A DNA stretch of 12,643 nt from an uncultured Collinsella sp. Its GTDB lineage: Bacteria > Actinomycetota > Coriobacteriia > Coriobacteriales > Coriobacteriaceae. The notes under the pieces are model-generated. The model did no database searches. It saw nothing but the letters and a program-made list of their open reading frames with translations, and was not told the DNA's origin. Where the stretch lies: contig URWQ01000023.1 in assembly GCA_900551635.1 (NCBI GenBank), positions 1-12,643 on the forward strand, in the 5' to 3' direction. Positions 1 through 7,962 of the stretch are shown here, piece by piece. The translations under genes and the position numbers were made by a program. Numbering within the stretch: the first letter of the stretch is position 1; each line of letters starts with the position of its first letter.

Positions 1-648
1 ACGGTCGCCGCCACGGCCACCGCGATCGTCACGACCGCCGCGAGGACCGCGGTCCTCGTCCAGGCCCATGGCGACGAGCGGAGCGATGACCTTATCGAGA
101 GCGGCCATCAGCTCGGTGGCCTCCTCATAAGAAAGCTCAGGCAGGAGCTTCTCCTTCTTGTTGGCAAGCTCGACCAGGCCCTCAGCGGCATCCTCGGCAG
201 CGAAGACAACGATCTTGCGCATATCGCCCTCGGCGTCGTCGATGCGGCCAACCAGATCGGCAGCCTCGGCCTCGGCCATCAGGCCATCGAGCTCACGAAG
301 GCGCATGCCCAGCAGGTCGGACATTTCCTTCTGCTCCATCTTGGGCTTGAGGTCAAGGAGCTTGATGGCGCGCTCGATGTTCGCCATGCGCTCGGCCTTG
401 GCCTCCTCCTCTTTGGAAATAGCAAAGCGACGGCTACGCAGCAGGCGGGCGGCCTTCTGCATCTTGTCCATCAGCTCTTCGTCATCGTAATCAACGGCGG
501 CCTCGACAACCTCGGCCTCCTCCTCGGCGGAAACCTCGTCAGCAGCCTCAACCTCGGCAGCTTCGGTCTCCACGGTCTCGACTGCCTCGACCTCGGCAGC
601 CATGGTCTCGTTCTCGGTCTCGTTCATGATCTCTTCGTTCTCGGACAT
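1..648 (-). CDS. MarR-like winged-helix protein with acidic N-tail and RGG-rich C-tail (partial, C-terminus off window)
   Basis: I read 216 codons from ATG at 648 to the window edge without a stop, so the C-terminus is missing. Three regions are visible. Residues 1-59 are almost entirely Glu, Ala, Val and Asp and are probably disordered. Residues about 86-193 follow the MarR pattern: a helix-turn-helix around 104-125, a wing around 132-149 with the D-x-R signature (GDMRK), then two long helices ending in an ELSYEEATELMAALDKV segment like the MarR dimerisation helix. From residue 200 an Arg/Gly tail begins (PRGGR, DRGGRGGDR), typical of RNA- or nucleic-acid-binding proteins. The start is supported by AAGGAG at 653-658, only 4 bases from the ATG. 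The family assignment rests on pattern alone; it could be a related wHTH scaffold rather than a ligand-sensing MarR. Target unknown. Confidence 0.75.
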   Translation of the reverse strand, partial: MSENEEIMNETENETMAAEVEAVETVETEAAEVEAADEVSAEEEAEVVEAAVDYDDEELMDKMQKAARLLRSRRFAISKEEEAKAERMANIERAIKLLDLKPKMEQKEMSDLLGMRLRELDGLMAEAEAADLVGRIDDAEGDMRKIVVFAAEDAAEGLVELANKKEKLLPELSYEEATELMAALDKVIAPLVAMGLDEDRGPRGGRDDRGGRGGDR

Positions 649-652
649 GAGA

Positions 653-740
653 CTCCTTCTTGGCCCTCTCGGGCATCATCGCCCCATTCGCGGGGCCCGT
701 CGCGCACTCTTTGCGCTTTAAACATTCATGCCTCTCGGCA
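653..740 (-). promoter_or_regulatory. 5' leader of the MarR-like gene with overlapping small hairpins
   Basis: The 152-base gap between this gene and the MFS stop holds several short inverted repeats: 729-732 with 737-740 (TCTC loop), 681-685 with 692-696 (6-base loop), 671-674 with 681-684, and 663-666 with 671-674 (TCTC loop). The last three share arms, so they cannot all form at once. They end 5 bases before the AAGGAG at 653-658. There is no T-tract, so this is not an obvious terminator. I found no convincing -35/-10 pair here. A regulatory role is inference only. Confidence 0.35.
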
Positions 741-800
741 AAACGTCCATTAGTTTATGGTGTCGCCATCCAATCTAGCTGCAGAATCTATGTGCACACA

Positions 801-2216
801 TTAATGCGACATGTGCGACTCGCGACGAGCGTACACCAGCGACACCGCGAACCCGACCACGGCAATTACAGCCGCCACACGCACGGCAGCTGCAAATCCA
901 ATCGCCTGGGCAACGTCCGTCGCAGCGCCAGCGGCGCCGGCAGTCGCAGCAGAACTCGAGAGCAGACCGATAAACAGCGACGGGCCAAACGATGCGGCAA
1001 TCATGTTCCACGTGTTGAGCAATGCCGTTCCGTGAGGATGTTCAGCGGCAGGCAGCGTCTCCAAGCCGGCCGTTTGCGAGGGGCTCAACACCAAACCGAC
1101 TCCGGCATACACCACAACGGTCAGCGCCACGACGACGCCGATGTTCATGCTTGCCGCCGTCATCGAGATGGCAGTCTGTCCCACGGCAATCAGGGCAAAG
1201 CCGACCGGCAGCAGCGGCCATGCGCCACGGGCGTCCATCACGCGTCCGCCCACAATCGAGGTCACAGCGTTGCAGGCAATTGCCGGCAAAATGAGCAGGC
1301 CCGCAACAAGCGCGGTCATGCCGTATGCGCCCTCAAAATAGAGCGGCAACAAAACGCTCATCGAGAACGTCGTCATCATCGACACCACCACAAGCAAGCA
1401 CGCAGGCCAAAAACGAACGCTCGCCATGGGACGCACGTTAAGCACCGGATGCTCGAGCTTAAGCTGGCGGGCCGCAAACAGGCCGAGCAGCACAACGGCG
1501 GCAAAAAGCGTCACGATGCCGGCAATCAGATTGGTCGAGAACTCGCCTACGGAATACACAAATGCCGTAATGCCGGCAGCGAGCAAAACAACCGACAGAA
1601 TATCAAGCGTGGCGTTCGAGCGCTCTCCGACATTCTGAACAAGCTTTACGCCCGCCGCAGCGACCACAATGCCGCCCACCAGCGGCACTACGAACACCGC
1701 CCTCCAGCCAAACAACGTGCACATAAGACCGCTGATCACAGGTCCAAACGCCGGCCCCAGCGTAATGCAGGCACCGCCCAGGCTCAGATACAGACCGAGC
1801 TTCTCGCGCGGCGCGCAAGACAACACCACGTTCATCATGAGCGGGAACAAGATGCCCGATCCCGCAGCCTGCAAAATACGACTTGGCAGCAAAACGCTAA
1901 ACGACGGAGCGACCAGGCACAGGACTTCGCCGGCGACCATGCATCCGCATGCGAAAAACAGCAGCTTGCGCGTCGAGAAACGGCCGGACAGGAAGGCCAT
2001 GATGGCCGTAAAAATCGACGTCACGATCATGTAGCCCGAGACGAGCCACTGTGCCGTGGTGGCACTCACCGAAAAGGCTGCCATAATGTCGTGCAACGCC
2101 ACGTTAATGATGTTCTCGTTAAACGCGGCAACAAAGGCTGCAATATACATTACGACGAGAATCGCCGCAGAGGCCGATGGCGTTACTTGAACTTGTTGCT
2201 GAGATTTGCTCCCCAT
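801..2216 (-). CDS. MFS drug exporter, DHA2 (14-helix) family
   Basis: A 471-residue integral membrane protein. About 14 hydrophobic segments can be counted, as in the DHA2/EmrB-QacA family of proton-coupled multidrug exporters. The first helix carries a FNENIINVALHDI stretch, comparable to the D1 region of the family (Asp replaced by Asn-Glu). Between helices 2 and 3 the loop FLSGRFSTRKLL matches the MFS motif A region. Helix 5 has the GPAFGPVISG antiporter motif C pattern (usual form GPxxGG). ATG at 2216 is preferred because GGAAGG lies 6 bases upstream and the protein then begins just before helix 1; the open frame runs further upstream but without a ribosome binding site. It is transcribed divergently from the deformylase-like/LysR pair, so that LysR is a candidate regulator. 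Substrate cannot be predicted. Confidence 0.9.
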   Translation of the reverse strand: MGSKSQQQVQVTPSASAAILVVMYIAAFVAAFNENIINVALHDIMAAFSVSATTAQWLVSGYMIVTSIFTAIMAFLSGRFSTRKLLFFACGCMVAGEVLCLVAPSFSVLLPSRILQAAGSGILFPLMMNVVLSCAPREKLGLYLSLGGACITLGPAFGPVISGLMCTLFGWRAVFVVPLVGGIVVAAAGVKLVQNVGERSNATLDILSVVLLAAGITAFVYSVGEFSTNLIAGIVTLFAAVVLLGLFAARQLKLEHPVLNVRPMASVRFWPACLLVVVSMMTTFSMSVLLPLYFEGAYGMTALVAGLLILPAIACNAVTSIVGGRVMDARGAWPLLPVGFALIAVGQTAISMTAASMNIGVVVALTVVVYAGVGLVLSPSQTAGLETLPAAEHPHGTALLNTWNMIAASFGPSLFIGLLSSSAATAGAAGAATDVAQAIGFAAAVRVAAVIAVVGFAVSLVYARRESHMSH

Positions 2217-2421
2217 GCATTTCCTTCCTCTTGGAACGACAGTCGCATCGCCCCAGAGGAACGGTCCAGGGCGAAAAATGAGCCCTAGACTTACGCCAGA
2301 CGCCGTACACGACGAATCTGGCAACATGGTCCAACATCGAAAGATTGTAACGCGGACGCACAGCTTTCCTTCCGCGCTATTATTAAAAGTCCACGAAAGC
2401 ATAAGACATGAGGAGCCCGCC
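2217..2421. promoter_or_regulatory. Divergent promoter region, MFS exporter versus deformylase-like/LysR pair
   Basis: This 205-base gap separates two divergent transcription units. A TATTAT element at 2378-2383 is a reasonable -10 for the rightward genes, but no good -35 is visible. On the MFS side a small hairpin (GGGC 2269-2272 with GCCC 2282-2285) lies in the likely leader. AGGAG at 2411-2415 is the ribosome binding site of the deformylase-like gene, 6 bases from its ATG. Confidence 0.4.
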
Positions 2422-2832
2422 ATGATTAAGCCCATCATGAAATCCGAGTTCTTTTTGCGTCTGCCTTCCGAAGACGCGGGACCCGACGATGCCGCAACCG
2501 GGCAGGATCTCCTGGATACACTCCACGAGCATGAGCGCGAGTGCGTGGGCCTCGCCGCCAACATGATCGGCGTGCGCAAACGCATCATCTGCGTAAAGGA
2601 CGGCAACAGGACACTCCTGATGTACAACCCTCAAATTCTTGAGCAGGTCAATGCCTATCAGACGAGCGAAGGATGCCTCTCGCTGACCGGCGAGCGTCCC
2701 TGTACCCGCTATCGCCGCATTAAGGTTGAGTATTTGGACGAGAACTTCGTTCACCGCATCAAAAACTTCTCGGGCTACACCGCCGAGATCATCCAGCACG
2801 AAATCGACCACTGCAATGGCGTCGTGGTTTAG
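2422..2832 (+). CDS. Short peptide-deformylase-like protein
   Basis: A 136-residue protein with the three deformylase motifs in order. Motif 1 is GLAAN at 43-47, where classical enzymes have a Gln at the last position. Motif 2 is EGCLS at 83-87 with metal ligand Cys85. Motif 3 is HEIDH at 126-130 with ligands His126 and His130 and catalytic Glu127. Classical deformylases are about 150-190 residues; this one stops six residues after motif 3, lacking the usual C-terminal segment. From memory, short GLAAN-type homologues in low-GC Gram-positives (for example the dispensable DefA of Streptococcus pneumoniae) are thought not to be the housekeeping deformylase. The metal site is intact, so activity on another formylated substrate remains possible. 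The start is the only in-frame ATG and has AGGAG 6 bases upstream. The LysR gene follows after 36 bases, suggesting cotranscription. Confidence 0.85.
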   Translation: MIKPIMKSEFFLRLPSEDAGPDDAATGQDLLDTLHEHERECVGLAANMIGVRKRIICVKDGNRTLLMYNPQILEQVNAYQTSEGCLSLTGERPCTRYRRIKVEYLDENFVHRIKNFSGYTAEIIQHEIDHCNGVVV

Positions 2833-2868
2833 GCCACCTGCCAAAATGAGGGTACCGGAGGCCTCCCT

Positions 2869-3792
2869 ATGGATATCAGCCGCTTTGGCGAATTCGCCAT
2901 CTTAGCGCAGTCACGCACGTTTCTTGATGCGGCGGAACTGCTTTTCATGTCGCAATCAACCCTCTCCAAGCACATCATGGCAATGGAGCACGAACTCGGC
3001 TGCAAACTCATCGATCGAAGCCAGCGCCACGTAACACTCACCGCGCAAGGTGAAGCGCTCCTCCCCTATGCGCAAAAAATTGCGACGCTTCAGCACCGCT
3101 ATCTTGCCGCCATTCAAATAGGCGCAGGTGAGCCGCTCGAGCACCTCACCGTAGGTTCTATCCCCATTATGGCCCCTTATGGGATCACGGACGCCGTCAT
3201 CGATTTTCAGCAGGCGAACCCCTCATATTCTGTTGAGCTCATCGAGGGCGAGGGCGACACACTCAAGCGTATGCTCCTGCACGAGGACATTGACCTGGCC
3301 TTCATCCGTGACAGTGGCGCCATCGAGCCGGAGTTCAAAAAGATTCCCTTTACGACTGACCGGCTCGTGGCCGTCCTTCCGCTCGACCATCCGCTCGCCG
3401 AACGTGACACCGTCGAGATAGACGACCTTATCGACGAGAATTTCCTCATGCTTCCCCAAGGCTCGTTCGTAAGCGAGCTCGTCCTTTCCCTTTGTCGCGA
3501 AGCTGGATTTGGCCCACGCGTTACGTTCACCGGCAAACGAGCCGAGAACATCATCTCTCTTGTCGCACGCGGCGCCGGCGTCTCATTCCTCATGCGCAAG
3601 CCGGCGGAATCGCTTGCCAGCGGAAAGGTAGCCCTGGTGCCGCTCGAGCCCGCGACGACCTCCGAGGTCAGGCTCTACCTCAAGCGAAACGCCGCGCACT
3701 CGCAGGCGGTCGTCTCGTTCATCGGCTTCCTCCCCTACCGTCAGCTCCTGCAGGGCGACCGTACGTCTTCCACCGCGGCACGACCGTCATAA
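2869..3792 (+). CDS. LysR-family transcriptional regulator
   Basis: A 307-residue protein of normal LysR length. Residues 1-60 form the winged helix-turn-helix, with the typical AAELLFMSQSTLSKHIMAME recognition region and ELGCKLIDRS wing, followed by the linker helix (TLTAQGEALLPYAQKI). Residues about 90-295 match the two-lobed periplasmic-binding-like effector domain, including a DIDLAFIRD segment and a VARGAGVSFLM hinge strand. The start has GGAGG at 2857-2861, 7 bases from the ATG. It probably shares a transcript with the deformylase-like gene and faces the MFS exporter across the 2217-2421 region; LysR proteins often control divergent neighbours, so the exporter is the natural target. The last dozen residues (DRTSSTAARPS) are a non-conserved tail. 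Inducer unknown. Confidence 0.92.
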   Translation: MDISRFGEFAILAQSRTFLDAAELLFMSQSTLSKHIMAMEHELGCKLIDRSQRHVTLTAQGEALLPYAQKIATLQHRYLAAIQIGAGEPLEHLTVGSIPIMAPYGITDAVIDFQQANPSYSVELIEGEGDTLKRMLLHEDIDLAFIRDSGAIEPEFKKIPFTTDRLVAVLPLDHPLAERDTVEIDDLIDENFLMLPQGSFVSELVLSLCREAGFGPRVTFTGKRAENIISLVARGAGVSFLMRKPAESLASGKVALVPLEPATTSEVRLYLKRNAAHSQAVVSFIGFLPYRQLLQGDRTSSTAARPS

Positions 3793-3854
3793 TCCCCGCT
3801 GCTCCACAACCGCAGACTTGTGTCCGCAAACACGCTGACAACGGCACAAAACAC

Positions 3855-3895
3855 AAATATGCCTCGGGCGGCACGTCGCCGTCCGAGGCATATTT
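3855..3895. terminator. Bidirectional terminator between LysR and the PTS operon
   Basis: A perfect 13-bp inverted repeat pairs 3855-3867 with 3883-3895. The loop can extend the stem (GGCG 3867-3870 with CGCC 3877-3880 as an inner alternative). It lies between convergent genes ending at 3792 (+) and 3916 (-). On the leftward strand the stem is followed by a T-rich run (TTTGTGTTTTGTG), so it best serves the PTS operon; the rightward T-tract is poor. Confidence 0.85.
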
Positions 3896-3915
3896 AGTTA
3901 AAGTGCGCAGACAGA

Positions 3916-5358
3916 CTAGTCCACCGAGATGTTGAGCGCCTTACCGCCCTCGTCCTTCCTGGTACCGATCACCATAGCGGCGACAAGAGCCAGAACGAAA
4001 GCGACCACACCGGAGATGACAAGGCCGATAAAGCCCATGTCGATGCCGGCAGGGTTAATAAAGCTCGGAAAACCGAGCGGGCCGGAGGCACCGAAGGCAT
4101 AGAGTTTGGCACCCATGAGGCCGGCGATGGCGCCGCCTACACCAGCGGAAATAAAGGTTGCCCACATAAGGCGCTTACGCGGCAGCAAGATGGCGTAAAG
4201 CGCAGGCTCGTTGACACCGAAAATCGAAGAGACAAGGGCGGGAATGTTGACGGCAGCATTTTCCTCGGAATCCTTGGTTCGGATGATCATGCCAAGCACA
4301 GCACCGGCGATGGCACAACCGCCTGCATACACGAGCGGATTAATGAGGTCATAGCCGTAGGTTGCGACATCGAGAAACCACAGCGGGATGATACCCCAGT
4401 GCAGGCCGAACATGACGAGCAGGCTCCAGAACGTGCCGATGACGAAGCCGGCGATGGCGGGCTGGAAGTTGATGAGCATCAAGATGATCTGGGCAACGAT
4501 GTTGGAGAGGACCGTCATGACCGGACCGACCACAAGCAGGCCAAGGATGCCGCAAATGAGGAGCGTCAGGATGTTGGAGAAGAACGAGCTCACAAGCGCG
4601 GGCAGCGCGTTAGAAAGGGCCTTGTGCACCTTGGAGGCAATCCAGACGATAAAGATCGCAGGCAGAATCGTCGATGAGTAATTCTGCATGATCAGCGGGA
4701 TGCCAAAAATATCACCGTAGACATTGGACTCGAAGACCGTGCCGGCGCCGAGCGTGTAGAGCGGATCTCCGCCCATAAGGGCAACGAGCGTCGGGTAGAC
4801 GAGGATACCACCGAGCGCCATTCCCATAACGGGCTTAAGTCCGAACTTCTTGGCCGACGTCCAGCCAATGATTAGCGGAAAGTAATAGAAGACCGAATCT
4901 CCGATTGCCGAGAGCGTCACATACGTATTGCTGTCCTTGGCAAGCCAACCGGCAACCGTGCAGAGCGCGAGCATCGACTTGATAAAGCCACCGGCCATAA
5001 GCACGCCAAGAACCGGTTGCAGAATCTCGGAGATGATGGCAAGCAGACGCGAGAATGGATCGCTCTTTTTGACGTCGTCGCCTTCATCGATATCGAGCGC
5101 GGGTTTGGAGTCGAACCCGCCAATCTGAACAAGGTCGTTGTAGACGGCCTCGACAGTGGCACCAATCACGACCTGATACTGTCCGCCGGCCTGGATAACG
5201 TCAACGACGCCCTTCGTCGCCTTAAGCTCATTGGTCTGGGCGAGCGATTCATCCTTGAGGTAGAAGCGAAGACGCGTAATGCAGTGGCTCACGTCTAACA
5301 CATTGTCTCGACCACCGACCTTTGTGATGATTTCATCGCAAAGCTTCTGGTATTTCAT
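3916..5358 (-). CDS. PTS EIIBC permease, glucose/beta-glucoside superfamily, without IIA domain
   Basis: A 480-residue sugar phosphotransferase permease. The IIB domain (residues 1-85) has the phosphorylation-site Cys26 in DVSHCITRLRF. The IIC channel (about 105-470) shows many hydrophobic segments, with FGLHWGIIPL at 317-326 and GVNEPALY at 381-388, both typical of the BglF/sucrose/trehalose branch. BglF itself carries a C-terminal IIA domain; here the protein ends after IIC, so a IIA from elsewhere must supply phosphate. ATG at 5358 is chosen because AAGGAG (5365-5370) lies 6 bases upstream and MKYQKLCDEI is a normal IIB N-terminus; a TTG at 5427 would add residues without a good site. It is last in the operon, 194 bases after the preceding gene, and is followed by the 3855-3895 terminator. 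The sugar cannot be named from sequence. Confidence 0.92.
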   Translation of the reverse strand: MKYQKLCDEIITKVGGRDNVLDVSHCITRLRFYLKDESLAQTNELKATKGVVDVIQAGGQYQVVIGATVEAVYNDLVQIGGFDSKPALDIDEGDDVKKSDPFSRLLAIISEILQPVLGVLMAGGFIKSMLALCTVAGWLAKDSNTYVTLSAIGDSVFYYFPLIIGWTSAKKFGLKPVMGMALGGILVYPTLVALMGGDPLYTLGAGTVFESNVYGDIFGIPLIMQNYSSTILPAIFIVWIASKVHKALSNALPALVSSFFSNILTLLICGILGLLVVGPVMTVLSNIVAQIILMLINFQPAIAGFVIGTFWSLLVMFGLHWGIIPLWFLDVATYGYDLINPLVYAGGCAIAGAVLGMIIRTKDSEENAAVNIPALVSSIFGVNEPALYAILLPRKRLMWATFISAGVGGAIAGLMGAKLYAFGASGPLGFPSFINPAGIDMGFIGLVISGVVAFVLALVAAMVIGTRKDEGGKALNISVD

Positions 5359-5552
5359 GGAATTCTCCTTTTTCTGAGCGGGGTATAGCATCGATTTCAT
5401 ACCTCCGTAGTCGACGTGGGAGGACAAGGAACCCGCTCCCCCCCTTTGAAATCCGCGGACGCACGTACGCCCGGGATGGGAAACGGCAGAGAAGATGGAA
5501 GATGCCGATCACATGGCAGTAAGCCTCATTGGCCCATGCCACGCAATCAGGC

Positions 5553-6671
5553 CTACAGACGCGAAGCTGCTGCGCCGAGAAGTCTCGTCGTCTGGCAGAA
5601 CTTGTCACACAGACGTTCCGGTTCGCCCTGGGGAATCTGAGTACGCTCGGTCTCAAAGGAGAGGCCGTACTCGCGTGCCGGAAGGAAATACTCAAAATAG
5701 CCGTTAGTGTAACCGCAGACTATTCCCTCGACCGGACATTCGCGCTTCATGCGAATGCCCAGGTCGCTGCCGAGTTCACTCGGGAACACAAAGAGATGCA
5801 GGCCGCCCAGACTGATGACGGCACACTTAAGCGTGAGCGAAAAGTCGTCATGGGCAACGGTGTGATAGAACGTCTGAGGCTCGATGCGGTCAAGAACGAC
5901 CTCGCGATCGAGCTTGATCTGGGAAATCGCCTCGGCAAGACCGGTCGAAACGCGCTCGACCTCGGGAATGCCGCGTCCTTGGCGAAAATTGCGGTCGCTA
6001 CAGTCGCCAGCAGCACCGACGACCATGGCCGGATAGTAACCAAGGCTCTGAGCGAGCTTTTTGCCGGTAAGACCGGCGAGTTCGCTCGTGAGCTCCGTGC
6101 AGTCGGGTCCGACACAGGCAGAATGCACCGCCCAGTTCACAAAGCCCGCAAACGATTTGCCTTCGTCATCGAAGAACGACACCACGATAACCTCATTGTC
6201 GGCAAGCTCTCCGGGAATGATGCGGTTGTCGTAGAAACCGGTGATGACTTTTTTGCCCATGCGGCAGGTCGCAGGTCGCGCGTTGGCGCGGCACTCTTCG
6301 AAGCATTGACAGATGGTATCGAGGAACCAGCGATAGTAGTTCTCGTCGAATTTTCCCGTCCACCAGCTGCGGTGGTAAGCGACGATTGAAGTATGGTCGT
6401 GCGTCGCCGAGAGCAGAACGCAGTCACGGTCGATTCCATAGCGCTCGGCGAGCATCGTCTTAACCTCCTCGGCCATGCTTTCCTCAAACTCGAGAACATC
6501 GGCGTTGAAGAGAAAAACTTCGCGGTCGTCCTGTTGGAAAAGAATCGCGTTGGCGAAGACGTCGTCATGGACGCCTGTCGCAGGCTCCAGACGGTTGGGG
6601 AGGTTACGGTATCCGATTAGATAGATGTCGCCTTGCGGGGTGATCTTGCGGCGTGCATGTCCGATATTCAT
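5553..6671 (-). CDS. Neutral-ceramidase-fold hydrolase, cytoplasmic (operon copy B)
   Basis: A 372-residue protein resembling the N-terminal catalytic domain of neutral/alkaline ceramidases, zinc amidases that split N-acyl bonds. The opening follows the family pattern (ARRKITPQGD, GVHDDVFANAILF). Likely zinc ligands are His91 or His93 in SATHDHTS, His183 in NWAVHSAC and Glu299 in FPSELGS. Ser225 in GDCSDR matches the catalytic Ser of the GDVSPN hexapeptide. TNGYFEYFLP (322-331) matches the family's Tyr-bearing segment. No signal peptide is visible, and it is far shorter than secreted ceramidases, lacking their C-terminal Ig-like domain, so it should act in the cytoplasm. Its ATG overlaps the stop of the upstream paralogue by 4 bases (ATGA), implying translational coupling; AAGGAG lies at 6679-6684, 7 bases away. 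True ceramide substrate is unlikely; specificity unknown. Confidence 0.75.
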   Translation of the reverse strand: MNIGHARRKITPQGDIYLIGYRNLPNRLEPATGVHDDVFANAILFQQDDREVFLFNADVLEFEESMAEEVKTMLAERYGIDRDCVLLSATHDHTSIVAYHRSWWTGKFDENYYRWFLDTICQCFEECRANARPATCRMGKKVITGFYDNRIIPGELADNEVIVVSFFDDEGKSFAGFVNWAVHSACVGPDCTELTSELAGLTGKKLAQSLGYYPAMVVGAAGDCSDRNFRQGRGIPEVERVSTGLAEAISQIKLDREVVLDRIEPQTFYHTVAHDDFSLTLKCAVISLGGLHLFVFPSELGSDLGIRMKRECPVEGIVCGYTNGYFEYFLPAREYGLSFETERTQIPQGEPERLCDKFCQTTRLLGAAASRL

Positions 6672-7936
6672 GCAAGTTCTCCTTTTTGTCGCGCCGCGTT
6701 CAAAGCGGCAAGGATGGTTTGGAGGAGGCGCTCATGGGAGCCGGCGGCAAAACCGGAGTTCATGGCCTCATAGGTGATTTTCTCGTACGCATCGGGGGCC
6801 GGCAGATACTTCTGCCCTCCGTTGACAAGCGTGGCAAAGAGCACGGGGCAGAATCGGGCGGCGCGCACGGCGGCGCCAAACGAGCTCGAAACCTCGGGCT
6901 GGATACCAACGAACTCGGCATTTCCCAGCCGAAGTAAATAGACCCTCGTACGCTGGTCGCCTGCCGCATGAAACTCATAAGTTCGATGCGGGGCCAATGA
7001 GCAGAAGTCGGCGCGCGTCTGGGCGGGCAAAAGGACGTCGACCGTGCGAGCATCGACGCCGATGGCATCGTCCTCACGCGCCGCACGGACGGCCTCAATC
7101 AACGCATCGCTCATAGCGCGACCCTGTCGATGCAGCATGCGATATCCACTCTCGTGAGCATCTAACGTTTGCTTCGCCCCGGTCGAATCGAACGCAACGG
7201 TCACGGCGCGCCCCGCCGGACTCTGATCCCCCGCGGCACCGGGTAGCAGCAACACGACTCCGCCCAATTCGCGCTCGAGAGCCATGGCGGCAAAGCCAAA
7301 GAGGTCCCCGCTCACCAAGCGCTTCCCCTGAGAATCGTGCGATCCGTCGAGCACGGAAGACTGGACATCAGCCGTCGCAAGCATGGCAACGAGCCCGCCC
7401 TCGGCATCCCTCGCGACAAGTACGGGCATCGCGTGGTCGGCAAACCCCTTGGGGTCTACTCCCAGCCACCAGCCGGCCGGTGTCTCAATGTCGCGGTTAA
7501 CGTTCACAGGACAGTAGCCCTCCGCCGAGGCGAGCGTGACAGAGCGAATGCCCGCAACCGCCTGCTCAACGGCCGCGCGTGTCGCGGCGATGAGCGCGGC
7601 ACGATAGCGCTCATTTCGATCGCGGGCATCGGTGTCGGCCAGATGCCCAGGGGTGCGCACGTGAGGCGCAGAAAACGTGTGGGTCGGGACCACCCAAGAA
7701 AAGGCGCCGTCGCAATTGGAGACATCCTTGACAACCTCACGCAGATCGACGAGTAGGGCCGGAGCGATCGAGGTAACCTCAAGTGAAAGGATGCAAGCGC
7801 GCCGCCCCATCCCTTCGACCACGAAGGCACGGGCAAAGATTTCATGACGGAGTGCGTCGAAACCGTCGAACGGCAATACGTCCTCTAAGTTAATGGCCAC
7901 CCGGGCGGCTCCGGCCTTCATCTCTCCCTTATCCAT
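6668..7936 (-). CDS. Neutral-ceramidase-fold protein, divergent paralogue (operon copy A)
   Basis: A 422-residue protein of the same fold as the next gene. Family landmarks: VPTHTFSAPH at 83-92 (first His cluster, His86), VNVNRDIETP near 144-153, GAAGDQSPAG at 233-242 with the likely catalytic Ser239, QPEVSSSFG at 346-354 with Glu348 as a probable zinc ligand, and NGGQKYLPAPDAY at 372-384 near the C-terminus, then the usual closing helix. By eye, the position of the second zinc His (His183 of copy B) holds Asp190 here (LATADVQSS), and one Tyr of the NGY motif is Gly. So the metal site appears changed, though Asp can bind metal. No signal peptide. The ATG at 7936 has AAAGGAGG at 7946-7953, 9 bases away. 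It starts 26 bases after the amidohydrolase-like gene and overlaps copy B by 4 bases, so the two may act as a pair or heteromer. Confidence 0.7.
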   Translation of the reverse strand: MDKGEMKAGAARVAINLEDVLPFDGFDALRHEIFARAFVVEGMGRRACILSLEVTSIAPALLVDLREVVKDVSNCDGAFSWVVPTHTFSAPHVRTPGHLADTDARDRNERYRAALIAATRAAVEQAVAGIRSVTLASAEGYCPVNVNRDIETPAGWWLGVDPKGFADHAMPVLVARDAEGGLVAMLATADVQSSVLDGSHDSQGKRLVSGDLFGFAAMALERELGGVVLLLPGAAGDQSPAGRAVTVAFDSTGAKQTLDAHESGYRMLHRQGRAMSDALIEAVRAAREDDAIGVDARTVDVLLPAQTRADFCSLAPHRTYEFHAAGDQRTRVYLLRLGNAEFVGIQPEVSSSFGAAVRAARFCPVLFATLVNGGQKYLPAPDAYEKITYEAMNSGFAAGSHERLLQTILAALNAARQKGELA

Positions 7937-7962
7937 GGCGAACGCCCTCCTTTATCTGTCGC

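Noticed and set aside
660-2288. A 542-codon open frame on the + strand
   Set aside because: It is antisense to the MFS exporter, is rich in His, Arg and Gln with no domain, and has no ribosome binding site; it is a high-GC shadow of the real gene.
5359-5427. TTG at 5427 or the ATGs near 5390-5399 as the PTS start
   Set aside because: The ATG at 5358 has the better-spaced AAGGAG and gives the normal IIB N-terminus; the upstream codons look like leader.
5529-6389. A 286-codon open frame on the + strand
   Set aside because: Antisense to ceramidase-fold copy B, which has clear family motifs and a good ribosome binding site.
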